Of a stretch of 64,000 nt of DNA, positions 36,150 through 45,441 are shown in pieces. The notes below the pieces were generated by a model. That model was given only the letters and a program-made list of their open reading frames with translations. It was not told the DNA's origin and made no database searches. The number at the start of each line of letters is the position of its first letter. Within the stretch, counting starts at the first letter, position 1. Where the stretch lies: positions 240,912-304,911 of the forward strand of contig DDVX01000004.1 of the NCBI GenBank assembly GCA_002345575.1. Direction: 5' to 3'. The translations under genes were made by a program, and so were the position numbers. Source of the stretch: Stutzerimonas stutzeri (lineage in GTDB: Bacteria; Pseudomonadota; Gammaproteobacteria; Pseudomonadales; Pseudomonadaceae).

Positions 36150-37174
36150 GACACGACTTCCTTAGGCTCGATCCGGATCGGTTGCGCGAACGCCACGGAA
36201 AGGTGGCGCACACCGACCACATTGCGCTGCTCAGGGGATAAAGCGACCGCCTCGACGCCGGACTTAAGGGCAGGCTGCGGGCTGGCCACCGGCACCAACT
36301 GCGCACGGGGTTCGGCTGGTCGCGGAGCAGCGGCGCTCAGGTCGTTGAGGATGTTGCGGGTGTAGTTGCGGGTTTCCGCATAGGGAATCTTCTGCACCCA
36401 GGCACCGGTGCCAATCTCGCCCTTGCGCGGGTCGCCATGGATCTTGAGCCATTCATCTACTTTGCCGGGGCCGGCGTTGTAGGCGGCCAGGGCCAAGGCT
36501 TCGTGGCCATCGTAGCGATCGAGCATCTTGCTCAGATAGGCACTGCCCAGGCGCTTGTTGTAGGCGGCATCGCTGGTCAGCCGTGCCTCGCTGAACGGCA
36601 GGCCGAGCTCGGCGGCCATGTCCTGCGCGGTGCCGGGCATCAGCTGCATCAGGCCGCGGGCGCCCTTGGGCGAAACGGCCGCGATGTTGCCGGCAGACTC
36701 GTGCTTGATGACGCTATCGACCAGTGTCTTGAAGCCGGCCTTGCCGCCTTCCCAGGCGCTGTCGAGGGCATCCACGCCACGCTGCCAGGTGCCGCGCAGG
36801 GCATGCAGACCGCCGCCTTGCAGCCCGCTACCGGCGTGACCCGCCAGAACAGCCGGCGCAGGCGCTGCACCTGATACTTCGCCACTCAACTGCTGCACCA
36901 GCATGTCGGCAATCCCGGTCTGGCGCCTGCTGGCCATGGTGTCGGCCAGCACCTCGTCGTAGAAGTCGCGCATGGTATCCAGCTCACGGCTGCGCATGGG
37001 ATTGCCGGCGCCGAGCACGTCGCTGGCCTTGCGCATCTGCTTGAGAATCTGCTGCAGGAACATCGCCTCGAACTGCTCGGCGACGACCTCCAGCTGCTGG
37101 CGCCGCGCCGCAGTCGGGCCATCCGGGCGGTTGCGCAGGGTGTTGAGATGCTGGGGTAGGGAAACGATGCTCAT
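36146..37174 (-). CDS. flgJ: FlgJ rod protein fused to a lytic transglycosylase (SLT) domain
   Basis: 342 aa. Residues about 20-100 are the rod-binding FlgJ domain (VAEQFEAMFLQQILKQMRKA, ELDTMRDFYDEVLAD). Residues about 150-290 are a GH23-type SLT domain: catalytic Glu159 in IKHESAGN, then SPKGARGLMQLMPGTA and AYNAGPGKVDEWL. Gammaproteobacterial polar FlgJ normally carries a glucosaminidase domain here, so the wall-cutting domain differs. A tail of about 45 residues, rich in Pro and Ala, follows. Acts in the periplasm, opening peptidoglycan for the rod. Confidence 0.92.
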   Translation of the reverse strand: MSIVSLPQHLNTLRNRPDGPTAARRQQLEVVAEQFEAMFLQQILKQMRKASDVLGAGNPMRSRELDTMRDFYDEVLADTMASRRQTGIADMLVQQLSGEVSGAAPAPAVLAGHAGSGLQGGGLHALRGTWQRGVDALDSAWEGGKAGFKTLVDSVIKHESAGNIAAVSPKGARGLMQLMPGTAQDMAAELGLPFSEARLTSDAAYNKRLGSAYLSKMLDRYDGHEALALAAYNAGPGKVDEWLKIHGDPRKGEIGTGAWVQKIPYAETRNYTRNILNDLSAAAPRPAEPRAQLVPVASPQPALKSGVEAVALSPEQRNVVGVRHLSVAFAQPIRIEPKEVVS

Positions 37175-37178
37175 CTTG

Positions 37179-38291
37179 TTACATCACTATCAGTTCAGCG
37201 TTGAGCGCACCGGCACGTTCCAGTGACTGCAGAATGCTCATCACGTCATCAGGCGTGGCGCCGAGACTGTTGATGGTGTTGATGATGCTTTCCAGGCTGG
37301 CGCCTTCGGGCCACTTGAACATGGCCTTGCGGTCCTGCTCGATGGCCACGTCCGACTGCGGCGTGACCACCGTTTCACCGCGGGAGAACGCGCCGGGCTG
37401 GCTCACCTGCGGCCGCTCGCTGATGGTCACGGTAAGGTTACCGTGGGCCACCGCCGCCGCCTTGACCCGCACACCCTCGCCGACTACCACGGTGCCGGTG
37501 CGGCTATTGAACACCACCTTCGGTTTGGTGCGGCCCTCTTCCACGTCCAGCCGTTCCAGCATCGCCATAAAGCTCATGCGCTGGGTGCTGGTGACCGGCG
37601 CACGCACCGAGACCTTGGTGGCGTTGAGCGCCGTCGCAGTGCCCTTGCCGAAGATACTGTCGATGGCATCAACCACACGGGTGACGGTCTGGAAGCTCGG
37701 TTGACGCACATTGAGCATTACGTCCGGGCGCTGGGCGAAGTCGCTGGGGATCATCCGTTCGACCGTCGCACCATTGGGAATCAGCCCGCTGTTGGAGGTA
37801 TTGATGGCGATCCGCGAGCCGCTGGCGCCTTCGGCATTGACGCCACCGATAACCACTGCGCCTTGGGCCAGAGCATAGGTCTCGCCGTCGACACCTTGCA
37901 GCGGCGTCATCAGCAGCTGGCCGCCGCGCAGACTCTTGGCATCGCCCAGGGAAGACACCGTGACGTCGATGCTCTGCCCCGCGCTGTAGGACGGCGGCAC
38001 CATCGCCGTGACAGTCACCGCGGCTACGTTCTTCAGCTTGGGGTCGACGTTCGGCGGCAGGTTCACGCCGAACTGCTTGATCATGTTGACCACCGACTGG
38101 TTGGTGAACTTGACCTGGTTCTTGTCGCCCGTGCCGTCCAGGCCGACCACCAGGCCATAGCCCACCAGCTGGTTGCCGCGGATGCCTTCGATATCCACCA
38201 GATCCATCAGCGGCACGGCCTGAGTCGACGCATGCCAGCACAAGGCGCAGGCGGCGAACAACAGCTTGAGGGATCGCATCGGATTAGTCAT
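37179..38291 (-). CDS. flgI: Flagellar P-ring protein FlgI
   Basis: 370 aa periplasmic P-ring subunit, with signal peptide (cleavage near STQA-VP, about 25-26). Conserved LMDLVDIEGIRGNQLVGYGLVVGLDGTGD. An internal ATG at 38279 could also start translation; neither has a strong ribosome site. Confidence 0.95.
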   Translation of the reverse strand: MTNPMRSLKLLFAACALCWHASTQAVPLMDLVDIEGIRGNQLVGYGLVVGLDGTGDKNQVKFTNQSVVNMIKQFGVNLPPNVDPKLKNVAAVTVTAMVPPSYSAGQSIDVTVSSLGDAKSLRGGQLLMTPLQGVDGETYALAQGAVVIGGVNAEGASGSRIAINTSNSGLIPNGATVERMIPSDFAQRPDVMLNVRQPSFQTVTRVVDAIDSIFGKGTATALNATKVSVRAPVTSTQRMSFMAMLERLDVEEGRTKPKVVFNSRTGTVVVGEGVRVKAAAVAHGNLTVTISERPQVSQPGAFSRGETVVTPQSDVAIEQDRKAMFKWPEGASLESIINTINSLGATPDDVMSILQSLERAGALNAELIVM

Positions 38292-38303
38292 TTCGGCTAT
38301 CGC

Positions 38304-38969
38304 TTAAAGAGGGAACAGCGGCGAGGTGAAGAAGCGCGTCAGCCAGCCGGCCGAGTTGCTGTCGTTGAGCACACCGCGTCCGGCATAGGAAATCTTCGCG
38401 TTGGCCACGCTCTGCGAGGACACCTGGTTGTAGCGGTTGATGTCGTCGACCCGCACCAGCCCGGCGAGGCGAATGAACTCGTCGCCCTGGTTCAGGCGCA
38501 GGGTCTTCTCGCCTTTGATCAGCAAGGTGCCGTTGGGCAGCACGCGATGCACCGTGACGGCGATGGAGCCGCGCAGGGTGTTCTGCTGCGAGCTTTTCGC
38601 CGAACCGTCGAAGTCACGCTCGGCGCCCGCCGAGGTCTCGATATCCGGGTAGGTCTTGCCGAGCACGGTGGGGATACCGATACCGATGCTCGACTCCTTG
38701 CCGAAGCTGGTGCCGGCGCTCTTGCTCGACTGGGTCGATTCGTCGAGCACCACAGTGAGGATGTCGCCGACACGCACCGCACGATTGTCGCTGACCAGCG
38801 AGCCACCATAGCCGGAACGGAAGAGCCCGCCGCCGCTGGTGGGCGGTAGGCTGTAGTCCAGTTCCAGCGGCTCGAATTCGCTGGAATCGTCTTCCGGCAG
38901 CATCTCGTTGAAGCTGGCGCAGCCGCCCAGCAAGGCCACCGCAAGAAACAGGATCGGGGTGCGCATCAT
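38304..38969 (-). CDS. flgH: Flagellar L-ring lipoprotein FlgH
   Basis: 221 aa outer-membrane L-ring subunit. Lipobox LLGGC near residues 13-17. Conserved SLVSDNRAVRVGDILTVVLDESTQSSKSAGT and GLVRVDDINRYNQVSSQSVANAKISYAG. The ATG at 38969 is favoured; a TTG at 38978 overlapping the flgG stop is an alternative. Confidence 0.95.
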   Translation of the reverse strand: MMRTPILFLAVALLGGCASFNEMLPEDDSSEFEPLELDYSLPPTSGGGLFRSGYGGSLVSDNRAVRVGDILTVVLDESTQSSKSAGTSFGKESSIGIGIPTVLGKTYPDIETSAGAERDFDGSAKSSQQNTLRGSIAVTVHRVLPNGTLLIKGEKTLRLNQGDEFIRLAGLVRVDDINRYNQVSSQSVANAKISYAGRGVLNDSNSAGWLTRFFTSPLFPL

Positions 38970-38974
38970 CGGTC

Positions 38975-39760
38975 TCAAACGGTCTGGTTGAGGAACTGCT
39001 GCATGCCGGATGCCGCGTCGAGCACCTTGGCATTGGCCTCGTAGGCGCGCTGGACGGCGATCATCGCCACCATGGCCTCGACCACCTGCACGTTGGAGCC
39101 TTCCAGCACGCCCTGCTTGAGCTGCCCCAGGCCTTCCTCGCCCGCGACACCTTCCACCGGCTCGCCACTGGCGACGGTTTCGCGATAGAGGTTGCCACCC
39201 AGCGCTTCCAGGCCGCCCGGGTTGGTGAAGTTGACCAGGGTGATCTGGCCCAGCTCGGACGGCATGGTGTCACCCGCCAACACGGCAGTGACGATGCCAT
39301 CGCTGCCCACGGTGAATCCGGTGCTGCCCTGCGGCACTTCAATGGCAGGCTCCAGCGGCAGGCCCTGGGCGTTGACCATCACGCCTTCAGCGTTGAGCTG
39401 GAACTGGCCGTTTTCGGTGTAGAGGATGTCGCCATTGGGCGACTCCACCTGAAAGAAGCCGCGCCCGACGATGGCCAGGTCCATCGGCTGACCGGTGGTC
39501 TGCATGCTGCCTTCGGTGAACACCTTCTGCGTACCGGCGACGCGCACGCCGCTGCCCAGCTGAATGCCGGACGGTACGGTATTGACCTCGTCGGCCTGAG
39601 CGCCCGGCTGCTTCTCGATGGTGTAGAACAGGTCTTCAAAGACCGCACGGTCGCTCTTGAAACCGTTGGTGTTTACGTTCGCCAGGTTGTTGGCAATGGT
39701 CGCCATGGCGGTGTCCTGGGCGGCCAGACCAGTCTTGCTGACCCAAAGTGCGGAACTCAT
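38975..39760 (-). CDS. flgG: Distal rod protein FlgG
   Basis: 261 aa, family length. N-terminus MSSALWVSKTGLAAQDTAM with the rod motif IANNLANVNTNGFK; C-terminus VEAMVAMIAVQRAYEANAKV. Forms the distal rod inside the P and L rings. Confidence 0.96.
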   Translation of the reverse strand: MSSALWVSKTGLAAQDTAMATIANNLANVNTNGFKSDRAVFEDLFYTIEKQPGAQADEVNTVPSGIQLGSGVRVAGTQKVFTEGSMQTTGQPMDLAIVGRGFFQVESPNGDILYTENGQFQLNAEGVMVNAQGLPLEPAIEVPQGSTGFTVGSDGIVTAVLAGDTMPSELGQITLVNFTNPGGLEALGGNLYRETVASGEPVEGVAGEEGLGQLKQGVLEGSNVQVVEAMVAMIAVQRAYEANAKVLDAASGMQQFLNQTV

Positions 39761-39774
39761 GCGTTATCTCCCGA

Positions 39775-40503
39775 TCAGCTGCCGCGGATCATCTGGTTGC
39801 CGGCGTTGGAAAGGTCCTCGGCGGCTTTCATCATTTTCACCTGGGTTTCGAACAGGCGGTTGAGGCTCATGGTGCTGACCAGCTCTTCGATGGCCGAGAC
39901 GTTGCTCGACTCAAGGAAGCCGCTGGCCAGACGCACGTCTTCGCTGGGCACGGCGGGCTCGCCATTGCGCATCACCAGCAGGCCGGCGTCGTTCTTCATC
40001 AAATCGGCCGCGGCGACGTCTACCAGGCGGATGCGGTCGACTTCGGCCATCAGCCAGTCACCCGGTGCCATGATCGAGACGGTGCCGTCATTGCCGATTT
40101 CCACCCGGTCATGCTCGGGCAGTTCAATGGGGCCGTTCTCGCCCATGACGGCACGGCCGTTGAGCGTCAGGCGGCCTTCGGAGTCGATCTGCATGCTGCC
40201 CTGGCGGGTGTAGGCCTCGCCCTCGCCGTCCTGAAGGACGATCAGGCCGGTGCCCTTGACCGCGAAATCCAGCTCGCGGCCGGTGGCCATCAGTGGACCG
40301 GCCGCCAGGTTGACGCCATTGTTCTGCACCACCGCCATATGCCGGCTGTCGTAGCCGTAGCCCTCGACCGCAACCGCCTGGGCACGCTCCATGTCAGCGC
40401 GAAAGCCGGGCGTGTTGACGTTGGCGAGGTTGTTCGAGCGCACCTGCAGCGACATCATCGTGCGGCTGGCGGCGGTCATTGCCGTGTATCCCAAACGATC
40501 CAT
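39775..40503 (-). CDS. flgF: Proximal rod protein FlgF
   Basis: 242 aa. Starts MDRLGYTAMTAASRTM, with VRSNNLANVNTPGFRADM, and ends with the usual VSTMSLNRLFETQVKMMKAAED helix. Lies 14 nt upstream of flgG. Confidence 0.95.
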   Translation of the reverse strand: MDRLGYTAMTAASRTMMSLQVRSNNLANVNTPGFRADMERAQAVAVEGYGYDSRHMAVVQNNGVNLAAGPLMATGRELDFAVKGTGLIVLQDGEGEAYTRQGSMQIDSEGRLTLNGRAVMGENGPIELPEHDRVEIGNDGTVSIMAPGDWLMAEVDRIRLVDVAAADLMKNDAGLLVMRNGEPAVPSEDVRLASGFLESSNVSAIEELVSTMSLNRLFETQVKMMKAAEDLSNAGNQMIRGS

Positions 40504-40512
40504 GGGTCAGCC

Positions 40513-41742
40513 TCAGATGGCGTTGAACAGAACCTGAGTCAGTTCTTTATTGGTAGAAATGACCTGGGTGTTGGCCTGGTAGTTACGCTGGCCTTCCATC
40601 AGGCCCACCAGTTGCTGGGTGAGGTCGACGTTGGAGCTTTCCAGCGCGCCGGACGCCAGGCTGCCGTACTGGCCGATACCCGGCGCACCGAGCATGGCCG
40701 CGCCGGAGGCGGCGGTTTCGGTCCAGGCGGTGCCGCTGATGTTCTTCAGGCCTTCGGCGTTGACGAAGCTGGCCAGCACGACCTGGCCTTGCAGCAGACG
40801 CTCACCGTTGGAATAGCTGGCGTAGACCCGGCCGTCCTTCTCGACGCTCATGCCGGTCTGCTCGCCTGCTGCGTAGCCGGTGGCGCGGTTACCAGTGACG
40901 CTGAATTCGGAGCCGTACTGGCTGGTGCCTGTGTAGTCGAGCTGGATGGCCAGCGGATCGACGCCGCCGCCCGGCGTGGCTGTCAGCGCCACAGGGCCGA
41001 TCGGCCCTGTGAGCGAACCGGCGCCATCGAAGGTCAGCGCCTGAGGCGCACCGGCCAGCGCCGCGCCATCGACGTAGTAGTGGGCGTTCCAGTTGTTGTC
41101 AGCGGTCTTGACGAAGTACTGGGTCAGGGTGTGTTCCTTGCCCTGGGAGTCGAACAGCTTGGTGGTGTAGGTGGAGGCGTAGCTCTGCACATCACTTGGG
41201 TCGAAGGGCCGCATGATGTCCGGGCCGCCTGGGTTGGCCGGATCAGGGATCATCTGCACCTCGGCGTTGGCATCAAGATTGGCAACGAAGCTCAAGCTAT
41301 CGGTGGCCTTGGCCGGCAAACCACCGGACTTCAGCTGCAGGTCGCTAACGGTACCGGTCTGCAGGTTGCCGGTGGCATCGGCCGGGTAGCCCTGCAGGCG
41401 CTGGCCGAGGCTGTTGGTCAGGTAGCTGTCCTTGTCGGTACCGAACACGCCGGCACGGGTGTAAGAAACGTCGCCGTTGCTGGCGCGGGTGACGAAGAAG
41501 CCGCCGCCGGAAATCGCCAGGTCCAGGCTGCGATTGGTGGTGGTCAACGCGCCGCCCTGGCTGATGCTCTGAGTGGTGCCGGTGACCTCGACGCCCATCG
41601 CCTGGCTTTCGGCATAGAGGCTGCCGAAATCGGTACGCGAGGACTTGAAACCGACGGTGCCGGAGTTGGCGATGTTGTTGCCGATGGTGTTGAGTTGTTC
41701 GTTGACGGCGGATAGGCCGGTCAGGGCGATGTTGAAGCTCAT
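40513..41742 (-). CDS. flgE: Flagellar hook protein FlgE
   Basis: 409 aa hook subunit. N-terminus MSFNIALTGLSAVNEQLNTI with GNNIANSGTVGFKSSR; C-terminus SNVDLTQQLVGLMEGQRNYQANTQVISTNKELTQV (read as the family end motif). The start at 41742 is set by the family N-terminus; the longer frame adds six non-conserved residues. Confidence 0.96.
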   Translation of the reverse strand: MSFNIALTGLSAVNEQLNTIGNNIANSGTVGFKSSRTDFGSLYAESQAMGVEVTGTTQSISQGGALTTTNRSLDLAISGGGFFVTRASNGDVSYTRAGVFGTDKDSYLTNSLGQRLQGYPADATGNLQTGTVSDLQLKSGGLPAKATDSLSFVANLDANAEVQMIPDPANPGGPDIMRPFDPSDVQSYASTYTTKLFDSQGKEHTLTQYFVKTADNNWNAHYYVDGAALAGAPQALTFDGAGSLTGPIGPVALTATPGGGVDPLAIQLDYTGTSQYGSEFSVTGNRATGYAAGEQTGMSVEKDGRVYASYSNGERLLQGQVVLASFVNAEGLKNISGTAWTETAASGAAMLGAPGIGQYGSLASGALESSNVDLTQQLVGLMEGQRNYQANTQVISTNKELTQVLFNAI

Positions 41743-41792
41743 GGGCTGATCTCGATGCAATAAGTTGAAAAGGGGCTGACGAGCAACAAGGC

Positions 41793-42473
41793 TCAGCCGC
41801 CGAGCAAGCCGACTTCGGTCTGGGCGAACTCAAGGATGTTGTAGAACGGCACCGAGCCGACGCCCTGGACCTGCAGCACAGGGCCTTCAGCGCTGACGCG
41901 GACATTGCTGACCTCGCCGGCCACTTCCACTCGTGGGAACTCGCCGTTTTCAGTCTCGATGCTGACGCTGTACTGGCCGTCGCGCAGGCCGTGCTTGGCC
42001 GGGTCGATCACAAAGGGCACCTTGCCGGCGGATTGGCCGCCCAGCTCGATGCGGGTCGGCGTGCCGTTGGAGTCGGTCAACACCAGCGCAGTACGGGTCG
42101 ACGCATGGCTCAGCTCGAACTGGCCTTTCACGGCCTGTCCGCTGAGGTCCAGCGACTCCACCGCAACGCTCACCTGCTGGCCGACCAGGCCGGCAGCGGT
42201 CAGCGTCTGCAGGTTGTCGGTCAGCACCAGGTTGCTCTGCATCAGGCTGGACATGTTCTCCATGCTCTTGACCTGCGACATCGCCGAGTACTGGTTGAGA
42301 AACTCGGTGCTGTCCACCGGTTTGGTCGGGTCCTGGTTCTTGATCTGCGCGACCATCAGGCTGATGAAGTTGTTTTCCATCGTTGCGGCATCGCTGACGT
42401 TCACCGCCCGCTTGACCTGATCGATGGCGTTACCGTCCAGGCTGCTGTCCATCACTGAATTAACGGTTGCCAT
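41793..42473 (-). CDS. flgD: Hook cap / assembly protein FlgD
   Basis: 226 aa scaffolding protein for hook growth. Conserved FISLMVAQIKNQDPTKPVDSTEFLNQ at about 37-62; the C-terminal half has the FlgD beta-sandwich. Overlaps flgC by one base. Confidence 0.95.
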   Translation of the reverse strand: MATVNSVMDSSLDGNAIDQVKRAVNVSDAATMENNFISLMVAQIKNQDPTKPVDSTEFLNQYSAMSQVKSMENMSSLMQSNLVLTDNLQTLTAAGLVGQQVSVAVESLDLSGQAVKGQFELSHASTRTALVLTDSNGTPTRIELGGQSAGKVPFVIDPAKHGLRDGQYSVSIETENGEFPRVEVAGEVSNVRVSAEGPVLQVQGVGSVPFYNILEFAQTEVGLLGG

Positions 42474-42901
42474 CAGGAATCTCCCAGCCGCAGCAGGCTT
42501 TGCTGCATGCTTTTCACACGGTTGAGCACCTCGACGCCGGTCTCGAAGCTGCGCGTGGCCGACATCATGTCGGTCATCTCTTCGATCTGGTTGATGTCGG
42601 GGTAGTAGACGTAGCCCTGACCATTGGCCAAGGGATTGCCCGGCTCATAGCGGCGCTTGGGCTCGGCGCCGGAGGTGACCACATCGAGCACCTGCACATG
42701 GGCGCCGCCCATGCCGACGCTACGGGTCAACGAGTTGTTCTCGTACACCGCGGCGAACATCGGCTTGCGCGCCTGATAGACGTCGGTCGGGTTGGCGGCG
42801 GCCGAGTCGGTGTTGGCCAGGTTGCTGGCCACGGTATTGAGGCGCACGGTCTGCGCGTTCATCGACGAGCCGGCGATGCGGTAGATGGAATCGAACGACA
42901 T
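42473..42901 (-). CDS. flgC: Proximal rod protein FlgC
   Basis: 142 aa, family length. MSFDSIYRIAGSSMNAQTVRLNTVASNLANTDSA N-terminus and the C-terminal MTDMMSATRSFETGVEVLNRVK helix are diagnostic. Confidence 0.95.
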   Translation of the reverse strand: MSFDSIYRIAGSSMNAQTVRLNTVASNLANTDSAAANPTDVYQARKPMFAAVYENNSLTRSVGMGGAHVQVLDVVTSGAEPKRRYEPGNPLANGQGYVYYPDINQIEEMTDMMSATRSFETGVEVLNRVKSMQQSLLRLGDS

Positions 42902-42903
42902 GC

Positions 42904-43269
42904 TTAACGGCCCTCGATGGCTTGCTTCAGGCCACGAAACTTCATGGTGATGAAGGTCAGGCTGGTCTGGAAATCCATGGAGTTGCGCGCAAACTGCGCC
43001 TGCTCGGTGGACAGCTCGACGGTATTGCCGTCCTGCGAGGCCTGACTCGGCACGCGAAACAGCATGCGCGGATCAGTGCCGGCGACGCTCGCACGCGGCG
43101 AGGTGGCGCTGTCGAGCCGCTGCATTTCCTTGCTGAAATCGATATCCCGCGCCTGGAAACCAGGGGTGGTTTCGTTGGCCAGGTTCGCCGCGAGAATCTC
43201 GCTGCGTTGCATGCGCAAACCCAGGGCGCGCTCGTGAACGCCCAGTGCCTCATCAATCCGTATACTCAT
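42904..43269 (-). CDS. flgB: Proximal rod protein FlgB
   Basis: 121 aa. LRMQRSEILAANLANETTPGFQARDIDF and the C-terminal FQTSLTFITMKFRGLKQAIEG helix identify it. The start MSIRIDEALG at 43269 is favoured; a sigma-54 promoter lies about 60 bp upstream and would leave a leader of about 50 nt. First gene of the flgB-flgL-lafW operon. Confidence 0.95.
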   Translation of the reverse strand: MSIRIDEALGVHERALGLRMQRSEILAANLANETTPGFQARDIDFSKEMQRLDSATSPRASVAGTDPRMLFRVPSQASQDGNTVELSTEQAQFARNSMDFQTSLTFITMKFRGLKQAIEGR

Positions 43270-43328
43270 TCCGTTACCCTGTGTAGCTTGGGGCAGGCTG
43301 CACACAGCCCACCGCTTTGCTTGGGGTT

Positions 43329-43346
43329 CTGCAGAAAACGTGCCGG
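43329..43346 (-). promoter_or_regulatory. Sigma-54 promoter of the flgB operon
   Basis: Read on the minus strand: CCGGCACGTTTTCTGCAG. GG and GC are separated by exactly 10 nt as required for -24/-12, with CAC after GG and A after GC. Matches TGGCACG-N4-TTGCA except for the first T and the first T of TTGC. Confidence 0.75.
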
Positions 43347-43410
43347 ACCAAGAATTACAGGTAATACATTGATTTTATTAAGTTATTTAGAGCGAAGAGG
43401 CGGTTCTAAC

Positions 43411-44172
43411 GTGCGATTGCTTCCGCTCGGCAGAGCGCACCCGAGCGGAAGCGGAAAAGGTCTTTCCGCCTGGCTCGCCTTCGCGCTGCTGCTTTTGGTG
43501 CTGCCCACCCAAGGCCACGCCGACGCCACCAGCCAGATCCGGCAAGCGACGGAAAATCACCTGCGCACGATGCTCGAACAACAGGCCCAGCGACAGGGCT
43601 GGCAAGGCATGCAGCTGCATTACGAAATCAACATACCGACGAGTGCTGCCAATCTGCCCGCCTGCTCCACGACACCTAAAGTGCACTCCACCGGCGACGC
43701 CCCCTCGGCGATGGAACGGCAACAACTGCGAGCCCGCTGCACCGACACACCCGGCTGGTTGGTGAACGCCACCGGCCAGGCGCATGTCTTCCTACCAGCG
43801 GTCCACGCCGAAGGTTTGATCGACCGCGGCCAGACCATCACCGCCAACGACCTCAAACTGCAGCGCATCAATATCGCCAAAGCACGCCGCGGCTATTACA
43901 ACCGCCTCGACGAAGTGATCGGCCTGACCGCCAAACGCCGCATCCGCGCCGGCCAGACCATTACCCCGGCGCTGCTGGAGCAAACCATGGCAGTCAGACG
44001 CGGCCAGCCAGTAAGGATCATCGCCAGCCACGACGGCATCGAAGCCTCCACCTCCGGCGAAGCCCTGAGCAACGGCCAACCCGGCGACGTAATCCGCGTG
44101 CGCAATGTACGAAGCGAGAAGGTGATCGATGCGAAGGTGGTGGAGGAAGGAGTGGTGACAAGTACGTTCTAA
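43411..44172 (+). CDS. flgA: P-ring assembly chaperone FlgA
   Basis: 253 aa periplasmic chaperone for FlgI. Signal sequence at about 17-37 (ends GHADA). The C-terminal SAF-like domain has LKLQRINIAKARRGYYNRLDEVIGLTAKRRIRAGQ and VRIIASHDGIEASTSGEAL. GTG start at 43411 with GAAGAGG 9 nt upstream; longer frames lack a signal peptide at the terminus. Transcribed divergently from flgB. Confidence 0.92.
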   Translation: MRLLPLGRAHPSGSGKGLSAWLAFALLLLVLPTQGHADATSQIRQATENHLRTMLEQQAQRQGWQGMQLHYEINIPTSAANLPACSTTPKVHSTGDAPSAMERQQLRARCTDTPGWLVNATGQAHVFLPAVHAEGLIDRGQTITANDLKLQRINIAKARRGYYNRLDEVIGLTAKRRIRAGQTITPALLEQTMAVRRGQPVRIIASHDGIEASTSGEALSNGQPGDVIRVRNVRSEKVIDAKVVEEGVVTSTF

Positions 44173-44538
44173 GCCGAAGCGCCCCGCATCACATGGTCTG
44201 CCCCGGACCCACCGGACGCGGAGCGTCCCCCTTGGGGTTACCACACGTAGCGTGTGTCCATCATTGAAGATCGTACCCGCACTGTTCCGCTTTCGTAGGA
44301 GGCGCGCCCTCGCGGCGAAAGCGGCCTGACAGTCGGCTAGAAAGCCTGGGAACACCTCGAACGGTCAGCCCGGCTAGCTTTTACGGAATAAGCCTGAGCG
44401 ACCGCAAGCACCATATCCCCGAAGAAATCTAAATTTTTTGACGCCTGGATTTAATCCTTCGCCTAGAGCTGTCGCCTTACCTTTTCAGCAGGCAGTCAAG
44501 CCAGCTCCTACAGCCCACTTAGCACGAAGGAATTCATC
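44173..44538. other. Non-coding interval flgA-flagellin with a REP-like hairpin
   Basis: 366 bp without a gene. A perfect 9-bp inverted repeat CCGCTTTCG (44287-44295) / CGAAAGCGG (44316-44324) encloses TAGGAGGCGCGCCCTCGCGG, resembling a REP unit and a possible flgA terminator. The right part holds the flagellin promoter region; GAAGGAA precedes the ATG. Confidence 0.6.
44496..44520 (+). promoter_or_regulatory. Weak candidate sigma-28 promoter of the flagellin gene
   Basis: TCAAG, 12 nt, GCCCACTT. The -35 and spacing fit the Pseudomonas FliA consensus (TCAAG-N12-GCCGATA), but the -10 is only partly matched and the leader would be short. Confidence 0.3.
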
Positions 44539-45375
44539 ATGGCCCTGTCCATTCATACCAATTATTCCGCACTGACCACTAACACCGCTCTCAACAAGTC
44601 CAATAACGCACTGGCCACTAACCAGCAGCGTCTGGGCACTGGCCTGCGCATCAACTCCGCGGCCGACGACGCGGCCGGCCTGCAGATCGCCACTCGCCTG
44701 AACGCTCAGAGCCGTGGCATGGGCGTTGCGATGCGTAACACCAGCGATGCTGTTTCGATGCTGCAAACTGCCGAAGGCGCGTTTAACGAAGCGACCGACA
44801 TCCTGCAGCGGATGAAGGACCTGGCGACTCAGTCTGCTAACGGCACCAACACCCAGAAAGACCGCGATGCCTTAGAAGCTGAATTCGTGGAACTCGGCAA
44901 AGAGCTGAACAATATCGCAACCAACACTAAATATGCAGGTGATAAACTGCTCGCCGGTGGCACCTTGGCCGCCGACATCAACTTTCAAATTGGTGCGAGC
45001 GAAGACGAAGTGATGACCGTAGCTGCAGCCGATACCAAGATCGAAGCCGCACTGGAACAGATGACTACCACCGTGCCGGGCCTTTCTGTTGCAGCTGGTG
45101 CTGTCGCAACCATCACTTCGCTTGAGACAGCCCTTGATGCACTCGGTGCCACCCGTGGCGCTCTGGGCGCCAGCATCAATCGCCTGAACCACACCAACAA
45201 CAACCTGGCCAACATGAAGGACAACACCGAGATGGCCAAGGGCCGGATCATGGATGCTGACTTCGCCATGGAAAGCGCCAACATGAGCAAGAACTCCATG
45301 CTCATGCAGTCGGGCATTTCCATGCTCAAGCAAGCCGGTCAGATGCCAGGCATGGTCATGGGCCTGCTGGGCTAA
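44539..45375 (+). CDS. lafA: Lateral-type flagellin (LafA/FliC)
   Basis: 278 aa filament subunit, short because the variable surface domains are nearly absent. Conserved N-terminal D0/D1 (SIHTNYSALTTNTALNKSNN, LGTGLRINSAADDAAGLQIA) and C-terminal D1/D0 (ALGASINRLNHTNNNLANM, MLKQAGQMPGMVMGLLG). Single gene followed by a strong terminator. The size and neighbours fit lateral flagella. Confidence 0.95.
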   Translation: MALSIHTNYSALTTNTALNKSNNALATNQQRLGTGLRINSAADDAAGLQIATRLNAQSRGMGVAMRNTSDAVSMLQTAEGAFNEATDILQRMKDLATQSANGTNTQKDRDALEAEFVELGKELNNIATNTKYAGDKLLAGGTLAADINFQIGASEDEVMTVAAADTKIEAALEQMTTTVPGLSVAAGAVATITSLETALDALGATRGALGASINRLNHTNNNLANMKDNTEMAKGRIMDADFAMESANMSKNSMLMQSGISMLKQAGQMPGMVMGLLG

Positions 45376-45414
45376 GCAACACGCAGTACCCGCCAGTCGC
45401 AATGACTGGCGTCA

Positions 45415-45441
45415 AAAAGCCCCGACTGGTTCGGGGCTTTT
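45415..45441 (+). terminator. Flagellin terminator
   Basis: An 11-bp stem AAAAGCCCCGA / TCGGGGCTTTT with a 5-nt loop. A further hairpin CGCCAGTC / GACTGGCG lies just upstream. Confidence 0.92.

Noticed and set aside
39748..41715. Open frame of 655 codons opposite flgG, flgF and flgE
   Set aside because: His- and Gly-rich antisense shadow across three clearly real genes; no ribosome site or recognisable motif.
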